64,000 bases of DNA from Comamonadaceae bacterium (GCA_015999985.1 JAECRA010000008.1:1-64000); one strand, 5' to 3'; counted from the stretch's first letter, positions 41,449-50,073 are shown. Numbers and translations are program-made. Notes: generated by a model not told the origin, from the sequence alone.

Positions 41449-42237
41449 GTGGAGCTACAACCTTACGTCCTTGTTCGCCGCGAAGGTTCGGTGGGGGTAA
41501 TGACCTTCAACCGCACAGAGCAAATGAATACCTTGGAGCCGGCCATGCTGGAAGCCATGGAGCGCGCTCTGCACGATCTGGAAACCGACGATCAGGTCCG
41601 CGTGCTGCTGATCACCGGCGGTGACAGCAAAGTCTTCATTGCCGGCGGCAACATCGCGGACTTGAATTCACGTGACGCTCTCACGCACTACCGGGATTTC
41701 TCGGTCCTGGTGCATCGCGTCTTTCGCCGCTTCGAGGAATGCACCAAGCCCACCGTTGCCGCGGTGAACGGCTGGGCTTTGGGCGGGGGAACCGAGTTCC
41801 TGCTCACCACAGATGTGCGCTTGATGTCCGAAGACGCCCAGCTAGGCCTGCCAGAAATCAAGCTGGGCCTGTTTCCAGGTGGCGGCGGCTCCCAACGCTT
41901 GATCAGACAGATATCGCCTTGTCAGGCCAAGCTGCTGATGTACACCGGTGACTTCATCTCTGCCCAGGAGGCGGTGCAGATGGGCTTGGTGAACCGGGCT
42001 GTGCCGAGCGACACGCTACAGCAAGATGCCATGGCCCTAGCTCAGCGAATTGCAGAAAAATCCCCCTGGGCCTTGCGCATGCTCAAGTCGTCTATGACAC
42101 AGGGTGCTGAGATGCCCTTGAGCGCTGCCTTGCACCACGAAGCGGTTACCATCAGCTTGTTGCTGGACACCAAGGACGCCCACGAAGGGTGCAGCGCCTT
42201 CCTGGAAAAGCGCCAACCGAATTTCGTGGGCGAGTGA
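41449..42237 (+). CDS. Enoyl-CoA hydratase/isomerase family protein
   Basis: A 262-residue crotonase-fold protein. I chose the GTG at 41449, with AGGAGA 5 bp upstream; the longer ATG start adds 15 residues unlike the family. Oxyanion segments are F-I-A-G-G-N-I-A and G-W-A-L-G-G-G-T-E-F. The catalytic-loop Glu is present in G-L-P-E-I-K-L-G-L-F-P-G-G-G-G-S, but the second Glu is replaced by Gly. This pattern fits hydratases with isomerase tendencies. It is probably in one transcript with the CoA ligase upstream. Confidence 0.9.
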   Translation: MELQPYVLVRREGSVGVMTFNRTEQMNTLEPAMLEAMERALHDLETDDQVRVLLITGGDSKVFIAGGNIADLNSRDALTHYRDFSVLVHRVFRRFEECTKPTVAAVNGWALGGGTEFLLTTDVRLMSEDAQLGLPEIKLGLFPGGGGSQRLIRQISPCQAKLLMYTGDFISAQEAVQMGLVNRAVPSDTLQQDAMALAQRIAEKSPWALRMLKSSMTQGAEMPLSAALHHEAVTISLLLDTKDAHEGCSAFLEKRQPNFVGE

Positions 42238-42302
42238 CTTACTCGCGCATTTGAAAGTCGCGAGCAGCGTTCACGCCTGTGGTGCGCTCGAGCACATACC
42301 AC

Positions 42303-43340
42303 TCAGGGAAACGAAACTCCTGCGAGCGCGTGCACCAAGGTCCCGCCGTTCTTGACGGAGATGGTGCTGATCTGTCCGTTGCTGGTGACTTGCTGGAACA
42401 ACCAGAAAAAGCCCTTGGACGCCTGGGTGTTCATGTCTCTAACCATGTCATTGAGGCTAGCATTAGCTGAAAGGGCGTCCACCGCGTATTGAACGGCGCC
42501 GCTCTGAACTGAGCTTTTCTCGTAAATACTCATGAAAGACATGCTCACAGGCGAGCCCTTGCCGACCGAGCCGCGGACGAGCCAACCGTCAGCACCCTTG
42601 GCATCCAGCAAAGTCTGAAGTCCGGGCCGATCGGCCGCGGAATAAGCGCTGCCTTGAGCATCCACCGCGTACTGATAGGTGACACCGTCGCTGCGTTTGA
42701 CATACAGGCTGAACATGGCACCGCCCACGATCATCGGTCCGATGAATCGGAACCCACGCGCGCCCTGGCGGTTGAGCTCTTCGGCGACGGCTTGCGGGGT
42801 CTGCGGATCGGTGGTGAGCGCCTCATAGCTGAACTGGTCGCTACGGCTGGTGTTCTTCACGTACAGGTGGCGAATATCCGTCGGGCTGGAAGGGAACACC
42901 ATGCTGGATTTAAGCGCGTAGCCACCGGCACCTTGCCGGTTGAGCTGAGCCAGAAATCCCGCCAAGCTCGCCTCGTCAGGCTGCAGCAGATACTCCAGCT
43001 TGTGGCCGGCATGAGCGGTATCGCTCAGATAGAAGTCGCCGGCCACCACGGACAGACCAGAGGTGATCGCCAGCGGCGTCACCAGCGCGTACCCCTGGGC
43101 TCCCATGCGATTGGCATCAGCCAATGCCCCCCCATTCGTAGCCGCGCCGGGTTGCAGGCTGTAGGTTCCTGTGATGGTTGTACCGCCACCCGGGTTGCCA
43201 GTACCTGGATCGCCTCCGCCGGTATCACCTCCGCCTGGATTGGGCGTCTCGGAATCATCACCCCCGCCTCCGCCGCAGGCGGACAGGCCGGCCAGCATCC
43301 ACAGGGCTGCACTCCTGCGGGTGATAGAAGTTGATGTCAT
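42303..43340 (-). CDS. Lipoprotein with five internal DUF4177-like repeats
   Basis: The product has 345 residues from the ATG at 43340, preceded by GAGGGAG. A lipoprotein signal peptide ends in L-S-A-C with Cys22, followed by a Gly/Pro/Asp-rich tether (23-56). The remainder is five repeats of about 50-56 residues (near 66-115, 118-167, 170-218, 222-277 and 282-334). Each has a helix with L-N-x-x-G-A-x-G-Y and most end in Y-V-K or a similar strand. The core resembles the L-N-x-L-G-x-x-G-W-E-L pattern of DUF4177. Function unknown; an envelope-anchored repeat protein is the safest description. Confidence 0.82.
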   Translation of the reverse strand: MTSTSITRRSAALWMLAGLSACGGGGGDDSETPNPGGGDTGGGDPGTGNPGGGTTITGTYSLQPGAATNGGALADANRMGAQGYALVTPLAITSGLSVVAGDFYLSDTAHAGHKLEYLLQPDEASLAGFLAQLNRQGAGGYALKSSMVFPSSPTDIRHLYVKNTSRSDQFSYEALTTDPQTPQAVAEELNRQGARGFRFIGPMIVGGAMFSLYVKRSDGVTYQYAVDAQGSAYSAADRPGLQTLLDAKGADGWLVRGSVGKGSPVSMSFMSIYEKSSVQSGAVQYAVDALSANASLNDMVRDMNTQASKGFFWLFQQVTSNGQISTISVKNGGTLVHALAGVSFP

Positions 43341-43370
43341 TGTTGGCTCCCTCTTTCTTGGATGTTCAAA

Positions 43371-43395
43371 CAAAACCGGAGCCAGACTCCGGTTT
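43371..43395 (-). terminator. Hairpin with T-rich tail downstream of ptsI
   Basis: On the reverse strand AAACCGGAG and CTCCGGTTT form a 9-bp stem with a 5-base loop, followed by TTTTGTTTG. It lies 150 bp after ptsI and only 30 bp before the lipoprotein start. It is probably the terminator of the PTS genes, but it may also serve as an attenuator in the lipoprotein leader if transcription continues. Confidence 0.6.
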
Positions 43396-43545
43396 CACCG
43401 CCTCTCGCCAGAGCGCCCTGCCTTTCAGGGGCGGTAAGAGGCCAAAGGGGTTGCATCCTAGCGGGGAGCGCGTATTACATGTGTTGCCAATAGTATGAGC
43501 ACTTACCATCTTCCCGCCATCTGTATCTCCAGCGGCGGTAAGGCT

Positions 43546-45294
43546 CTATTCGAGCAGCAATGTCGCTGGTTCTTCGCTGTCAAGCACCGCTTGCGCCCAA
43601 ACCTCCAGCTTGCCCGCATCGGCCCGCAAGATCTCCTGCTTGACAGAGAGAATTTGCGAGGGATGCATGGAAAAGCTGCGCAAACCCAGGCCCAGCAACA
43701 GCCGGGTCATGGTCGGATCACCGGCCATTTCGCCGCACACGCTCACAGGTCGACCATGTGCCTGACCGGCGGCGATGGTATTGGCTATGAGGCGCAACAC
43801 CGCTGGATGCAGTTGGTCGTAAAGGTGCGCAACGGACTCGTCCGCGCGATCAATCGCCAGTGTGTACTGGATCAGATCATTGGTACCGATGGAAAGAAAA
43901 TCGAAGTACCTCAAAAAGAGCGGCAAACTCATGGCCGCTGCGGGCACTTCAATCATGGCGCCGATTTTCACCCGTCCATACGCCTGCGCGCGCTTGTCGA
44001 GTTGCTCGCGCGCCTTGTCGATCAGCTCCAGAGTCTGACGGATCTCATTGGCATGCGCCAGCATGGGAATCAGCAGATGCACCTGGCCGTACGCTGAGGC
44101 TCGCAGGATAGCTCGCAGTTGCGACAGGAACATGGCGGGCTCAGACAGACTCCATCGAATGGCCCGCAAACCCAGCGCGGGGTTCAGATGTGCGGCATCG
44201 TGGCGGTGGTCCAGGGGCTTGTCGGCACCCACATCCACTGTGCGGATGGTGACAGGCATGCCTTTCATACCTTCCACTGCCTGGCGGTAAGCGCGATACT
44301 GCTCCTCTTCGTCTGGCAAGCGTCCCTCGCGGCCCATGAACAGGAACTCGCTGCGAAACAGGCCCACCCCTACCGCACCAACCGCCAGTGCGCCCACCGT
44401 GTCTTCTGGCTGTTCAATGTTGACCAGGAGCTCGACCTTCTGGCCATCCAGCGTGACCGAGGGGGTGTTTTTCAGACGCGCGAGGCGGCCACGCTCGAGT
44501 TCACCCTGGCGCTGCTTGAATCCGTATTCAGCCAGGATGATGGGCGAGGGATCGACAATCATCACCCCTGCGTCGCCATCGATGATCACCCAATCGTCCT
44601 GGCGCACCAAAAAGCTGGCCGAACGGGCGCCCACCACAGCCGGGATGTCCATGCTGCGCGCAACAATGGCGGTATGACTGGTCTTGCCGCCCACATCCGT
44701 CACAAAGCCGGCAAACAAGCTTTTCTTGAACTGCAGCATGTCGGCAGGCGACAAATCGTGTGCCACGAGCACCAGGGGCACATCCAGCGTGTCGTCCAGC
44801 AGCAGATCCTGCTGACGTGGTGCGCGTGGTGGCGGCGCCGCCACCGGCTGCGCCGCCCCCTTCAGGTACCGCAGCACGCGCTCGACCACCTGCTCAAGAT
44901 CGGCTTTGCGCTCGCGCAGGTAGGAATCTTCCATCTCGTCAAACTGACGCGAGATGATGTCCAGCTGCGTGGTCAGTGCCCACTCGGCGTTGTAGAGGCG
45001 CTCCGTTACCCACTGACGTACGCCCGCGCTGAGCGTCTCGTCCTGCAACAGCATCAGATGAACGTCGAGCAGCGCCGCCAGCTCAAGCGGTGCGTCCTTG
45101 GGCATGTCGGTTTGCAAACGCTGCAGTTCGTCGATCACGGCATCGCGCGCCACCCCGAGTCGCTTCAACTCACTTTGGATCTGATCTGCCTGGATGAAGT
45201 AGTGCGTGACATCCACCCGACTGGAGGCCACCAGCACCGCCCGCCCAATGGCAATGCCACGGGCAACGGCCAGACCATGGACGGCAAAGGTCAT
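43546..45294 (-). CDS. ptsI: Phosphoenolpyruvate-protein phosphotransferase (Enzyme I)
   Basis: A 582-residue Enzyme I. The phosphorylated His207 is in G-G-K-T-S-H-T-A-I-V-A-R-S, and the PEP-binding barrel shows L-F-R-S-E-F-L-F-M-G-R and S-I-G-T-N-D-L-I-Q-Y-T. A Pro/Ala-rich insert (about 146-165) before the swivelling domain is longer than in E. coli. Enzyme I transfers phosphate from PEP to HPr. With HPr and EIIA but no sugar-transporting EIIBC in the window, the likely role is regulatory. It follows ptsH after 13 bp. Confidence 0.96.
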   Translation of the reverse strand: MTFAVHGLAVARGIAIGRAVLVASSRVDVTHYFIQADQIQSELKRLGVARDAVIDELQRLQTDMPKDAPLELAALLDVHLMLLQDETLSAGVRQWVTERLYNAEWALTTQLDIISRQFDEMEDSYLRERKADLEQVVERVLRYLKGAAQPVAAPPPRAPRQQDLLLDDTLDVPLVLVAHDLSPADMLQFKKSLFAGFVTDVGGKTSHTAIVARSMDIPAVVGARSASFLVRQDDWVIIDGDAGVMIVDPSPIILAEYGFKQRQGELERGRLARLKNTPSVTLDGQKVELLVNIEQPEDTVGALAVGAVGVGLFRSEFLFMGREGRLPDEEEQYRAYRQAVEGMKGMPVTIRTVDVGADKPLDHRHDAAHLNPALGLRAIRWSLSEPAMFLSQLRAILRASAYGQVHLLIPMLAHANEIRQTLELIDKAREQLDKRAQAYGRVKIGAMIEVPAAAMSLPLFLRYFDFLSIGTNDLIQYTLAIDRADESVAHLYDQLHPAVLRLIANTIAAGQAHGRPVSVCGEMAGDPTMTRLLLGLGLRSFSMHPSQILSVKQEILRADAGKLEVWAQAVLDSEEPATLLLE

Positions 45295-45307
45295 CTGGTG
45301 CTCTCCG

Positions 45308-45577
45308 TCATTGTCCTTCGCCGAATTTATCGGCTATCAGCGCCAGCAAGGCGTCCATCGCTTCCTGCTCCTGCGCACCGTCGGTTTCCACGGTGATGAC
45401 ACTGCCCACTCCGGCTGCCAGCATCATCACACCCATGATGCTTTTGGCATTGACACGGCGTTCGCCCTTGGAAAGCCATACTTCACACGGAAAGCTGCCT
45501 GCGAGCTTGGTCAGTTTGGCTGAGGCCCGGGCATGCAGGCCGAGCTTATTGCTGATGGTCGTAACGTTCTTGATCAT
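45308..45577 (-). CDS. ptsH: Phosphocarrier protein HPr
   Basis: An 89-residue HPr. The active His15 is in G-L-H-A-R-A-S and the regulatory Ser46 in N-A-K-S-I-M-G-V-M, so it could be controlled by HPr kinase; no hprK gene is in this window. The start at 45577 lies inside the end of the EIIA gene (32-bp overlap), preceded by GAAGAGCAACC. A longer in-frame extension upstream is an out-of-frame reading of EIIA and was rejected. It carries phosphate between Enzyme I and EIIA. Confidence 0.96.
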   Translation of the reverse strand: MIKNVTTISNKLGLHARASAKLTKLAGSFPCEVWLSKGERRVNAKSIMGVMMLAAGVGSVITVETDGAQEQEAMDALLALIADKFGEGQ

Positions 45578-45995
45578 TGGTTGCTCTTCGGGGCTGGTTC
45601 TGCGGTGCTGTGGTCGCCACAGACATGATGCCCTGCGTACCGCCGGCCTGTGCGCGTACCACCAGCGCATCGAGCGGCTCCTGGCGATAACACACGGCGC
45701 GCAGCAACATCGGTAGATTGACACCGACCATCAGCCGTACACCGATGCTGCCTTCAACCAATCGTTGCGCCACATTGCAGGGCGTGGCTCCGAACACGTC
45801 GGACAGAACCAGCGTACTGGGGGTTTGAAGCTGCTGCAGCATAAGGCGTGCAGCGGCCAGGGTTTCATCAGGGGGTGTATTGGGATGCACATCCAGCGCG
45901 GCAATGCTGGACTCCGCGTCAGGGAACACGTGGAGAGCACATTGCCGCAGGGCACTGGCCAACGGCGCGTGCGCAATCAACAGAATGCCGTTCAT
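45546..45995 (-). CDS. PTS mannose-family EIIA component
   Basis: A 149-residue EIIA-Man-type protein. His9 in L-L-I-A-H-A-P-L is the predicted phosphorylation site, and V-L-S-D-V-F-G-A-T-P-C-N-V-A resembles the family's second conserved segment. The last 20 residues are polar and charged and overlap the HPr gene. In many betaproteobacteria this single-domain EIIA works with HPr and EI in regulation rather than sugar uptake. The operon order EIIA-ptsH-ptsI is standard for the group. Confidence 0.92.
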   Translation of the reverse strand: MNGILLIAHAPLASALRQCALHVFPDAESSIAALDVHPNTPPDETLAAARLMLQQLQTPSTLVLSDVFGATPCNVAQRLVEGSIGVRLMVGVNLPMLLRAVCYRQEPLDALVVRAQAGGTQGIMSVATTAPQNQPRRATNDQERYDHQQ

Positions 45996-46146
45996 GCCGG
46001 GGCCGGGCGCCTACCGTGGCGGCTGAAAGGCAAAGTGAGGGAAAGCACGTGACTCATACAGCCGGATTATCCGCCGTGTCCGCCCATATCCGGCAAGACT
46101 TCGTACGCCAGTGGGAAAAAGCAACTTCCGCCGGCAAGCAAGCACG

Positions 46147-46704
46147 TCATTGAAGCTTGAGCCCGCTGAAGAAAGTAGCGGCAGCTTCGGGCATGGGCCG
46201 CTCCGAATACATCACCAGGTGAACCAGTTGCGCACTTTGGCCGCCAGGGCCAATCCGCGACAGCCAGACAGCTTGCGCCTGCACTGTCTCGCCGCCTGCA
46301 CGATGCCCGCGCGCCGAGATACGCACCGATTCGGGCAAAGCCAACGCTCCGCGCGGCACGAACGCCTGTGTTTGAACGCCCTCGGCTTTCATATTGGCCA
46401 GCGTGGCACTGCGCCAGCCTGCCAGGAGTTCGTTGGCCTGCGATGCTGGAGCCTCGGCCAGCATGACGGCAAAAGTGGCACCCCCGGCTTCGCAGCCTGC
46501 CATGGTCAAATTCCTTGGCACCCCGCCAAGCGGTACGCTGCGCTGTGCGTGGTCCGGCTCGCAGGGCAGCAGCGCCACCACGGAAGATTCGCCCAGGCGG
46601 GTATCGCGCCAATTCAGAGCCGGGCTGCAAGCCACAGTCAACAGCGTCAACCAAAGTATTCCCGTCCGTCGATTCCGGAATGTACGCATAAACAGCAAAG
46701 ACAT
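46147..46704 (-). CDS. Uncharacterised lipoprotein
   Basis: A 185-residue protein. An N-terminal stretch of basic residues and a hydrophobic core ends in the lipobox L-T-V-A-C with Cys26, so lipid attachment is likely. The mature part has two further cysteines (C-E-P and G-C-E) that could pair, and a beta-rich C-terminal half ending F-F-S-G-L-K-L-Q. I do not recognise the family. The ATG at 46689 (MRTFRNRR) is an equally possible start. It lies 151 bp upstream of the EIIA gene and is divergent from the CoA transferase gene. Confidence 0.75.
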   Translation of the reverse strand: MSLLFMRTFRNRRTGILWLTLLTVACSPALNWRDTRLGESSVVALLPCEPDHAQRSVPLGGVPRNLTMAGCEAGGATFAVMLAEAPASQANELLAGWRSATLANMKAEGVQTQAFVPRGALALPESVRISARGHRAGGETVQAQAVWLSRIGPGGQSAQLVHLVMYSERPMPEAAATFFSGLKLQ

Positions 46705-46766
46705 GGTGGGGATTATCGATGCCCCGGCATTTCACTCAGTACAGAATGTGCGTGCACAATGGCGGA

Positions 46767-48002
46767 ATGAACTCACTCGACGGCATTCGCGTTCTTGACC
46801 TTTCACGTGTTCTGGCTGGCCCCTGGTGCACGCAAACTTTGGCGGATTTAGGGGCTGACGTCATCAAGATTGAAAGGCCCGGCACCGGTGACGATACGCG
46901 GACCTGGGGACCCCCCTTCCTGACGGGAGACGATGGCAAGGAATCTCAGGAGGCTGCCTACTATCTTGGCGCCAACCGCAATAAGCGCTCCGTCACGTGC
47001 GATATCGCCAAACCTGAAGGCCAGGCGCTGATCCGGGAGTTGATCCAGCACTGCGACGTCTTCATAGAAAACTTCAAGGTCGGCGACATGGCTCGCTATG
47101 GCCTCGACTACGAGACTCTGAAGGAGATTAATCCCCGCCTGGTGTACTGTAGTCTTACTGGTTTCGGCCAGACAGGGCCGTATTCCGACCGCGCTGGTTA
47201 CGACTATGCCATCCAGGGCATGGGTGGCCTCATGAGCGTGACTGGCGAGCGAGACGACTTGGGCGGAGGCCCGCAGAAAGTGGGCGTCGCAGTGTCGGAC
47301 CTCTTCACCGGCATGTACGCCACAGTCGGCATTCTGGCGGCGCTACGGCATGCCGAGCGCCACGGTGAAGGCCAGTTTATCGATATGGCCCTGCTGGACA
47401 CCCAAACAGCCATGTTGGCCAACCTGGGGGCCACCTACCTCGTGAGCGGCAAGCCGCCCGGAAGAATGGGCAACGCCCACCAGAACATCGTGCCTTACCA
47501 GGTCTTCGAAGTCGCCTCCAAGCCCGACGGCAGTGCGGACCACATCATCCTGGCGGTGGGCAACGACGGCCAGTACGCCAAGTTCTGCCAGGTGGCCGGC
47601 CGGCCGGACCTTGCTACCGATCCACGCTATGGCCGAAACCAGGACCGCGTGCGCCATCGGGCAGAGCTAGTGCCTATCCTCACAGAGATCATGAAGACAC
47701 GTGCCAAGGCCGACTGGCTCACTGCGCTGGAAGCCGCCAAGGTTCCATGCGGTGCCATCAACAACTTGGCCGAAGTATTTGACGACCCCCACATTCAGGC
47801 GCGCGGCATGGTCACGCACTGGAAGCACCCGCTGCGCGGTGACTTACCCCTGGTCAGCAGCCCGCTGAAGCTGGAGAAAACTCCGGTTCGGACCGATCTG
47901 CCGCCTCCCCTGCTGGGTCAGCATACAGACCCCGTGCTGCGCGAGCTCCTGGCGTATGACGACGCAAGGATGCAACAGCTGCGTGAGGGCAAAGTAATCT
48001 GA
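46767..48002 (+). CDS. CaiB/BaiF family CoA transferase
   Basis: The product has 411 residues from the ATG at 46767 (MNSLDGIRVLDLSRVLAGPW). Conserved parts are L-G-A-D-V-I-K-I-E, the nucleophile region E-N-F-K-V-G-D-M-A-R-Y-G-L-D, L-T-G-F-G-Q-T-G-P-Y and G-R-M-G-N-A-H. The G-D-D-T-R-T-W-G-P-P motif is typical of succinyl-CoA:carboxylate and formyl-CoA transferase-like members. It stands alone as a single gene, convergent with the acetyltransferase gene. Substrate not predictable. Confidence 0.92.
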   Translation: MNSLDGIRVLDLSRVLAGPWCTQTLADLGADVIKIERPGTGDDTRTWGPPFLTGDDGKESQEAAYYLGANRNKRSVTCDIAKPEGQALIRELIQHCDVFIENFKVGDMARYGLDYETLKEINPRLVYCSLTGFGQTGPYSDRAGYDYAIQGMGGLMSVTGERDDLGGGPQKVGVAVSDLFTGMYATVGILAALRHAERHGEGQFIDMALLDTQTAMLANLGATYLVSGKPPGRMGNAHQNIVPYQVFEVASKPDGSADHIILAVGNDGQYAKFCQVAGRPDLATDPRYGRNQDRVRHRAELVPILTEIMKTRAKADWLTALEAAKVPCGAINNLAEVFDDPHIQARGMVTHWKHPLRGDLPLVSSPLKLEKTPVRTDLPPPLLGQHTDPVLRELLAYDDARMQQLREGKVI

Positions 48003-48019
48003 CGACCTGGTGACTGGGA

Positions 48020-48047
48020 CCTGAGGCCTGAGGCCTGAGGCCTGAGG
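48020..48047. repeat. Four tandem copies of a 7-bp unit
   Basis: CCTGAGG is repeated four times head to tail and is followed by GAGGCCGGGGCCTC, which can fold on itself. It sits just after the CoA transferase stop and may act in termination between the convergent genes. Such short tandem arrays can vary in length between strains. Confidence 0.7.
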
Positions 48048-48116
48048 CCGGGGCCTCATCTTTCCACCCGCTGCCGACTGCGCTTGGCGGGGTCCAGGCG
48101 TCAAGCGCTGAAAAAA

Positions 48117-48617
48117 TCAGCAGCCGGGCAAATCTGCCTTGAGGTAGTGTGCCCCGGCAATGGGGTTGTGATAGTACGGCGGGATTTCCATGAAGCCAAG
48201 CTCTTCGTAGAGCGCGCGCGCGGCTTCCATATCACTTAATGTGTCCAGCAGGACGCATGCATAGCCCAGGCGTTCAGCCATTTCCAGAATGGACTCCGCG
48301 AGTTGGCGCCCAAGTCCGAAACCGCGAAAAGCCTTGCGGACATACAGACGTTTCATTTCCGCGGCGTTGCTGTAATCCACATCGTCCAGGGGAGACAGAG
48401 CACAACAGCCTGCCGCTTCTCCATCGACCAGCGCCAGCAGCAGGACACCCCTGGGCTCGGCATATACGCCGGGCAGCTGCGCCAGCTCTTCTTTGAAGCC
48501 CTGAAAGTCCAGATCGACCTGAAGGTTCGATGCGTACTCTTGAAACAGCTCGCCAATGACCTTGATTTGATCCGGCGTGTGGGCGACGACGATTTCTATG
48601 GGAGGTGGAGTATCCAA
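48117..48617 (-). CDS. GNAT family N-acetyltransferase
   Basis: A 166-residue GNAT fold. The acetyl-CoA loop is seen as V-R-K-A-F-R-G-F-G-L-G-R-Q-L, with E-M-K-R-L-Y-V before it and A-R-A-L-Y-E-E-L-G-F after it. The start is a TTG at 48617, since no ATG or GTG is available upstream in frame before a stop, and the ribosome-binding site is weak. Acceptor unknown. Convergent with the CoA transferase gene. Confidence 0.87.
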   Translation of the reverse strand: MDTPPPIEIVVAHTPDQIKVIGELFQEYASNLQVDLDFQGFKEELAQLPGVYAEPRGVLLLALVDGEAAGCCALSPLDDVDYSNAAEMKRLYVRKAFRGFGLGRQLAESILEMAERLGYACVLLDTLSDMEAARALYEELGFMEIPPYYHNPIAGAHYLKADLPGC

Positions 48618-48656
48618 TGCAGTGTGCCGCGCGTGGCGCGAAATATGGTCACAGAT

Positions 48657-49331
48657 TCAGTTTATCGCAGGACTGGCCAAGCCGATCACCGTATAAACGA
48701 TGGCTACAGCCACTAGAAGGACCGCCAATGCTACCAAACGTGTCTTGGCGGAATCTCGTGTTGCAACCACTTCGGATGCAAGTGTCTTGTCACCGCCTAA
48801 CATGGGCTTGATGAGATTGTTCTTCTTGGCGATCCAGTAAATCAGGACAGCCACGATGTGCAGGACGATCAAGGCAATGACCAGGAGTTGCCCCCAGTCC
48901 TTGTGGTAGCCGGAGGCCAGATTGACTGTGTCGCCCGACACCAAGGCGGTCAGAGGTCCGGAAAAGGCAATTTCGTCATCAGCGACCAGACCGCTTCCAA
49001 CTTGTGCGCCCAGTACCGCCAGCATGGCAAAAACTGAGAGCGCGCCCAGCGGACTGTGGCCTGCTGTGTCTTGGGGCAGAGCTTTTCCACGTAGGTAGCG
49101 GCCCAGGCGAGCCGGCGTGGGGAAAAACGAGGCAAACCTGGACCAATGACCGCCCACCAGGCCCCACATCAATCGAAACACCAGCAACGCAAACACCACG
49201 TAGCCCAGGCGAATGTGCCAGTTCATCGCATTGCCTCCGACCTTGCCGGAAATCACAAGCCCAATGACCGCTGCCGCGAGCAACCAATGAAATATTCGGG
49301 TGGGAAGATCCCAGATGCGGGTGGTTTTCAT
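48657..49331 (-). CDS. Cytochrome b561-type diheme membrane protein
   Basis: A 224-residue inner membrane protein with four main hydrophobic helices and a fifth near the C terminus. It begins R-I-W-D-L-P-T-R-I-F-H-W-L-L, the usual start of Ni,Fe-hydrogenase-type cytochrome b / b561 proteins. Candidate heme-ligand histidines are in F-H-W, N-W-H-I-R and V-L-H-I-V. It probably passes electrons from quinol to a periplasmic acceptor. It is divergent from the cytochrome c' gene across 194 bp, and the pair is frequent in this family. Confidence 0.9.
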   Translation of the reverse strand: MKTTRIWDLPTRIFHWLLAAAVIGLVISGKVGGNAMNWHIRLGYVVFALLVFRLMWGLVGGHWSRFASFFPTPARLGRYLRGKALPQDTAGHSPLGALSVFAMLAVLGAQVGSGLVADDEIAFSGPLTALVSGDTVNLASGYHKDWGQLLVIALIVLHIVAVLIYWIAKKNNLIKPMLGGDKTLASEVVATRDSAKTRLVALAVLLVAVAIVYTVIGLASPAIN

Positions 49332-49525
49332 AATGAACGATATCGTGGGGTTCAGTCACCGAACGTGCATTCGGCACACGCCGTACGGACATATTATTGG
49401 AGTTCAGGCAAGATACGCTCCGGAAGGGCGCATCGCCATGAACTGCAGTGTAGTAGCTTCACGGTCGGCGGCATCACGCGCCAAATTCCTTTTTTCAGTT
49501 TATCCCCACCAAAGAAAGAACCACG

Positions 49526-49981
49526 ATGAAAAAGCTGATATCGATTGTTTTGGCATTCGGCGCCGTCAGCCTGGCCATGCCCGCCAGCGCCCAGTTCGCA
49601 AAACCCGAAGACGCGATCAAATACCGTCAAGCCGCGTTGACATTGCTCGGCAATCACTTTGGCCATTTGGGTGGTATGGCTCAAGGCCGCATTCCATTTG
49701 ACGCCGCCGCTGCGTCCATGGATGCGGATGTCGTGGCACTGGCATCCAAACTGCCTTGGCATGCCTTCGGCCCAGGGACGGACAGTGGCCGCCCCAACGC
49801 TGCCAAACCGGAAATCTGGAAAGAGCAGGCCAAGTTCAAGGAATTGAGCGAAAAGATGCAAGCCGAGGTGACCAAGGTCGCCGCTGCGGCCAAAACCGGT
49901 AACCTGGACAACCTCAAAGGCGCCTTCGGCCCAGCAGCGCAAAGCTGCAAAGCCTGCCACGACGACTTCCGCAAGCGTTGA
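49526..49981 (+). CDS. Cytochrome c'
   Basis: A 151-residue periplasmic c-type cytochrome. The signal peptide covers about 1-22 (cleavage after P-A-S-A), and the single heme site is near the C terminus, C-K-A-C-H (142-146), as in class II four-helix cytochromes c'. The spacing and the run F-A-K-P-E-D-A-I-K-Y-R at the start of the mature protein match the family. These proteins bind NO and CO and are linked to NO tolerance or electron transfer. The ATG is preceded by AAAGAAAGAACC. Confidence 0.94.
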   Translation: MKKLISIVLAFGAVSLAMPASAQFAKPEDAIKYRQAALTLLGNHFGHLGGMAQGRIPFDAAAASMDADVVALASKLPWHAFGPGTDSGRPNAAKPEIWKEQAKFKELSEKMQAEVTKVAAAAKTGNLDNLKGAFGPAAQSCKACHDDFRKR

Positions 49982-49995
49982 TTCCGTTGACGTCG

Positions 49996-50010
49996 GGCGC
50001 CTTAGGCGCC
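49996..50010. terminator. GC-rich hairpin between convergent cytochrome c' and TlpA genes
   Basis: GGCGCC TTA GGCGCC, extended by partly pairing ACG/CGT flanks, forms a compact hairpin 15 bp after the cytochrome c' stop. It has no long T-run, so its strength as a terminator is uncertain, but it lies between two convergent genes. Confidence 0.4.
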
Positions 50011-50073
50011 TGGCGTCGTGCCTGCGATGAACTCTAGCTAATGAGCCTGGAACGCCATGCGCTCCAGGATGTC

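Noticed and set aside
43396-43545. Possible riboswitch in the ptsI-lipoprotein spacer
   Set aside because: The GC-rich paired segments do not match any riboswitch consensus I know; only the terminator-like hairpin is supportable.
44119-45396. 425-codon plus-strand frame opposite ptsI
   Set aside because: His/Arg/Gln-rich composition typical of antisense frames in GC-rich genes; ptsI is certain.
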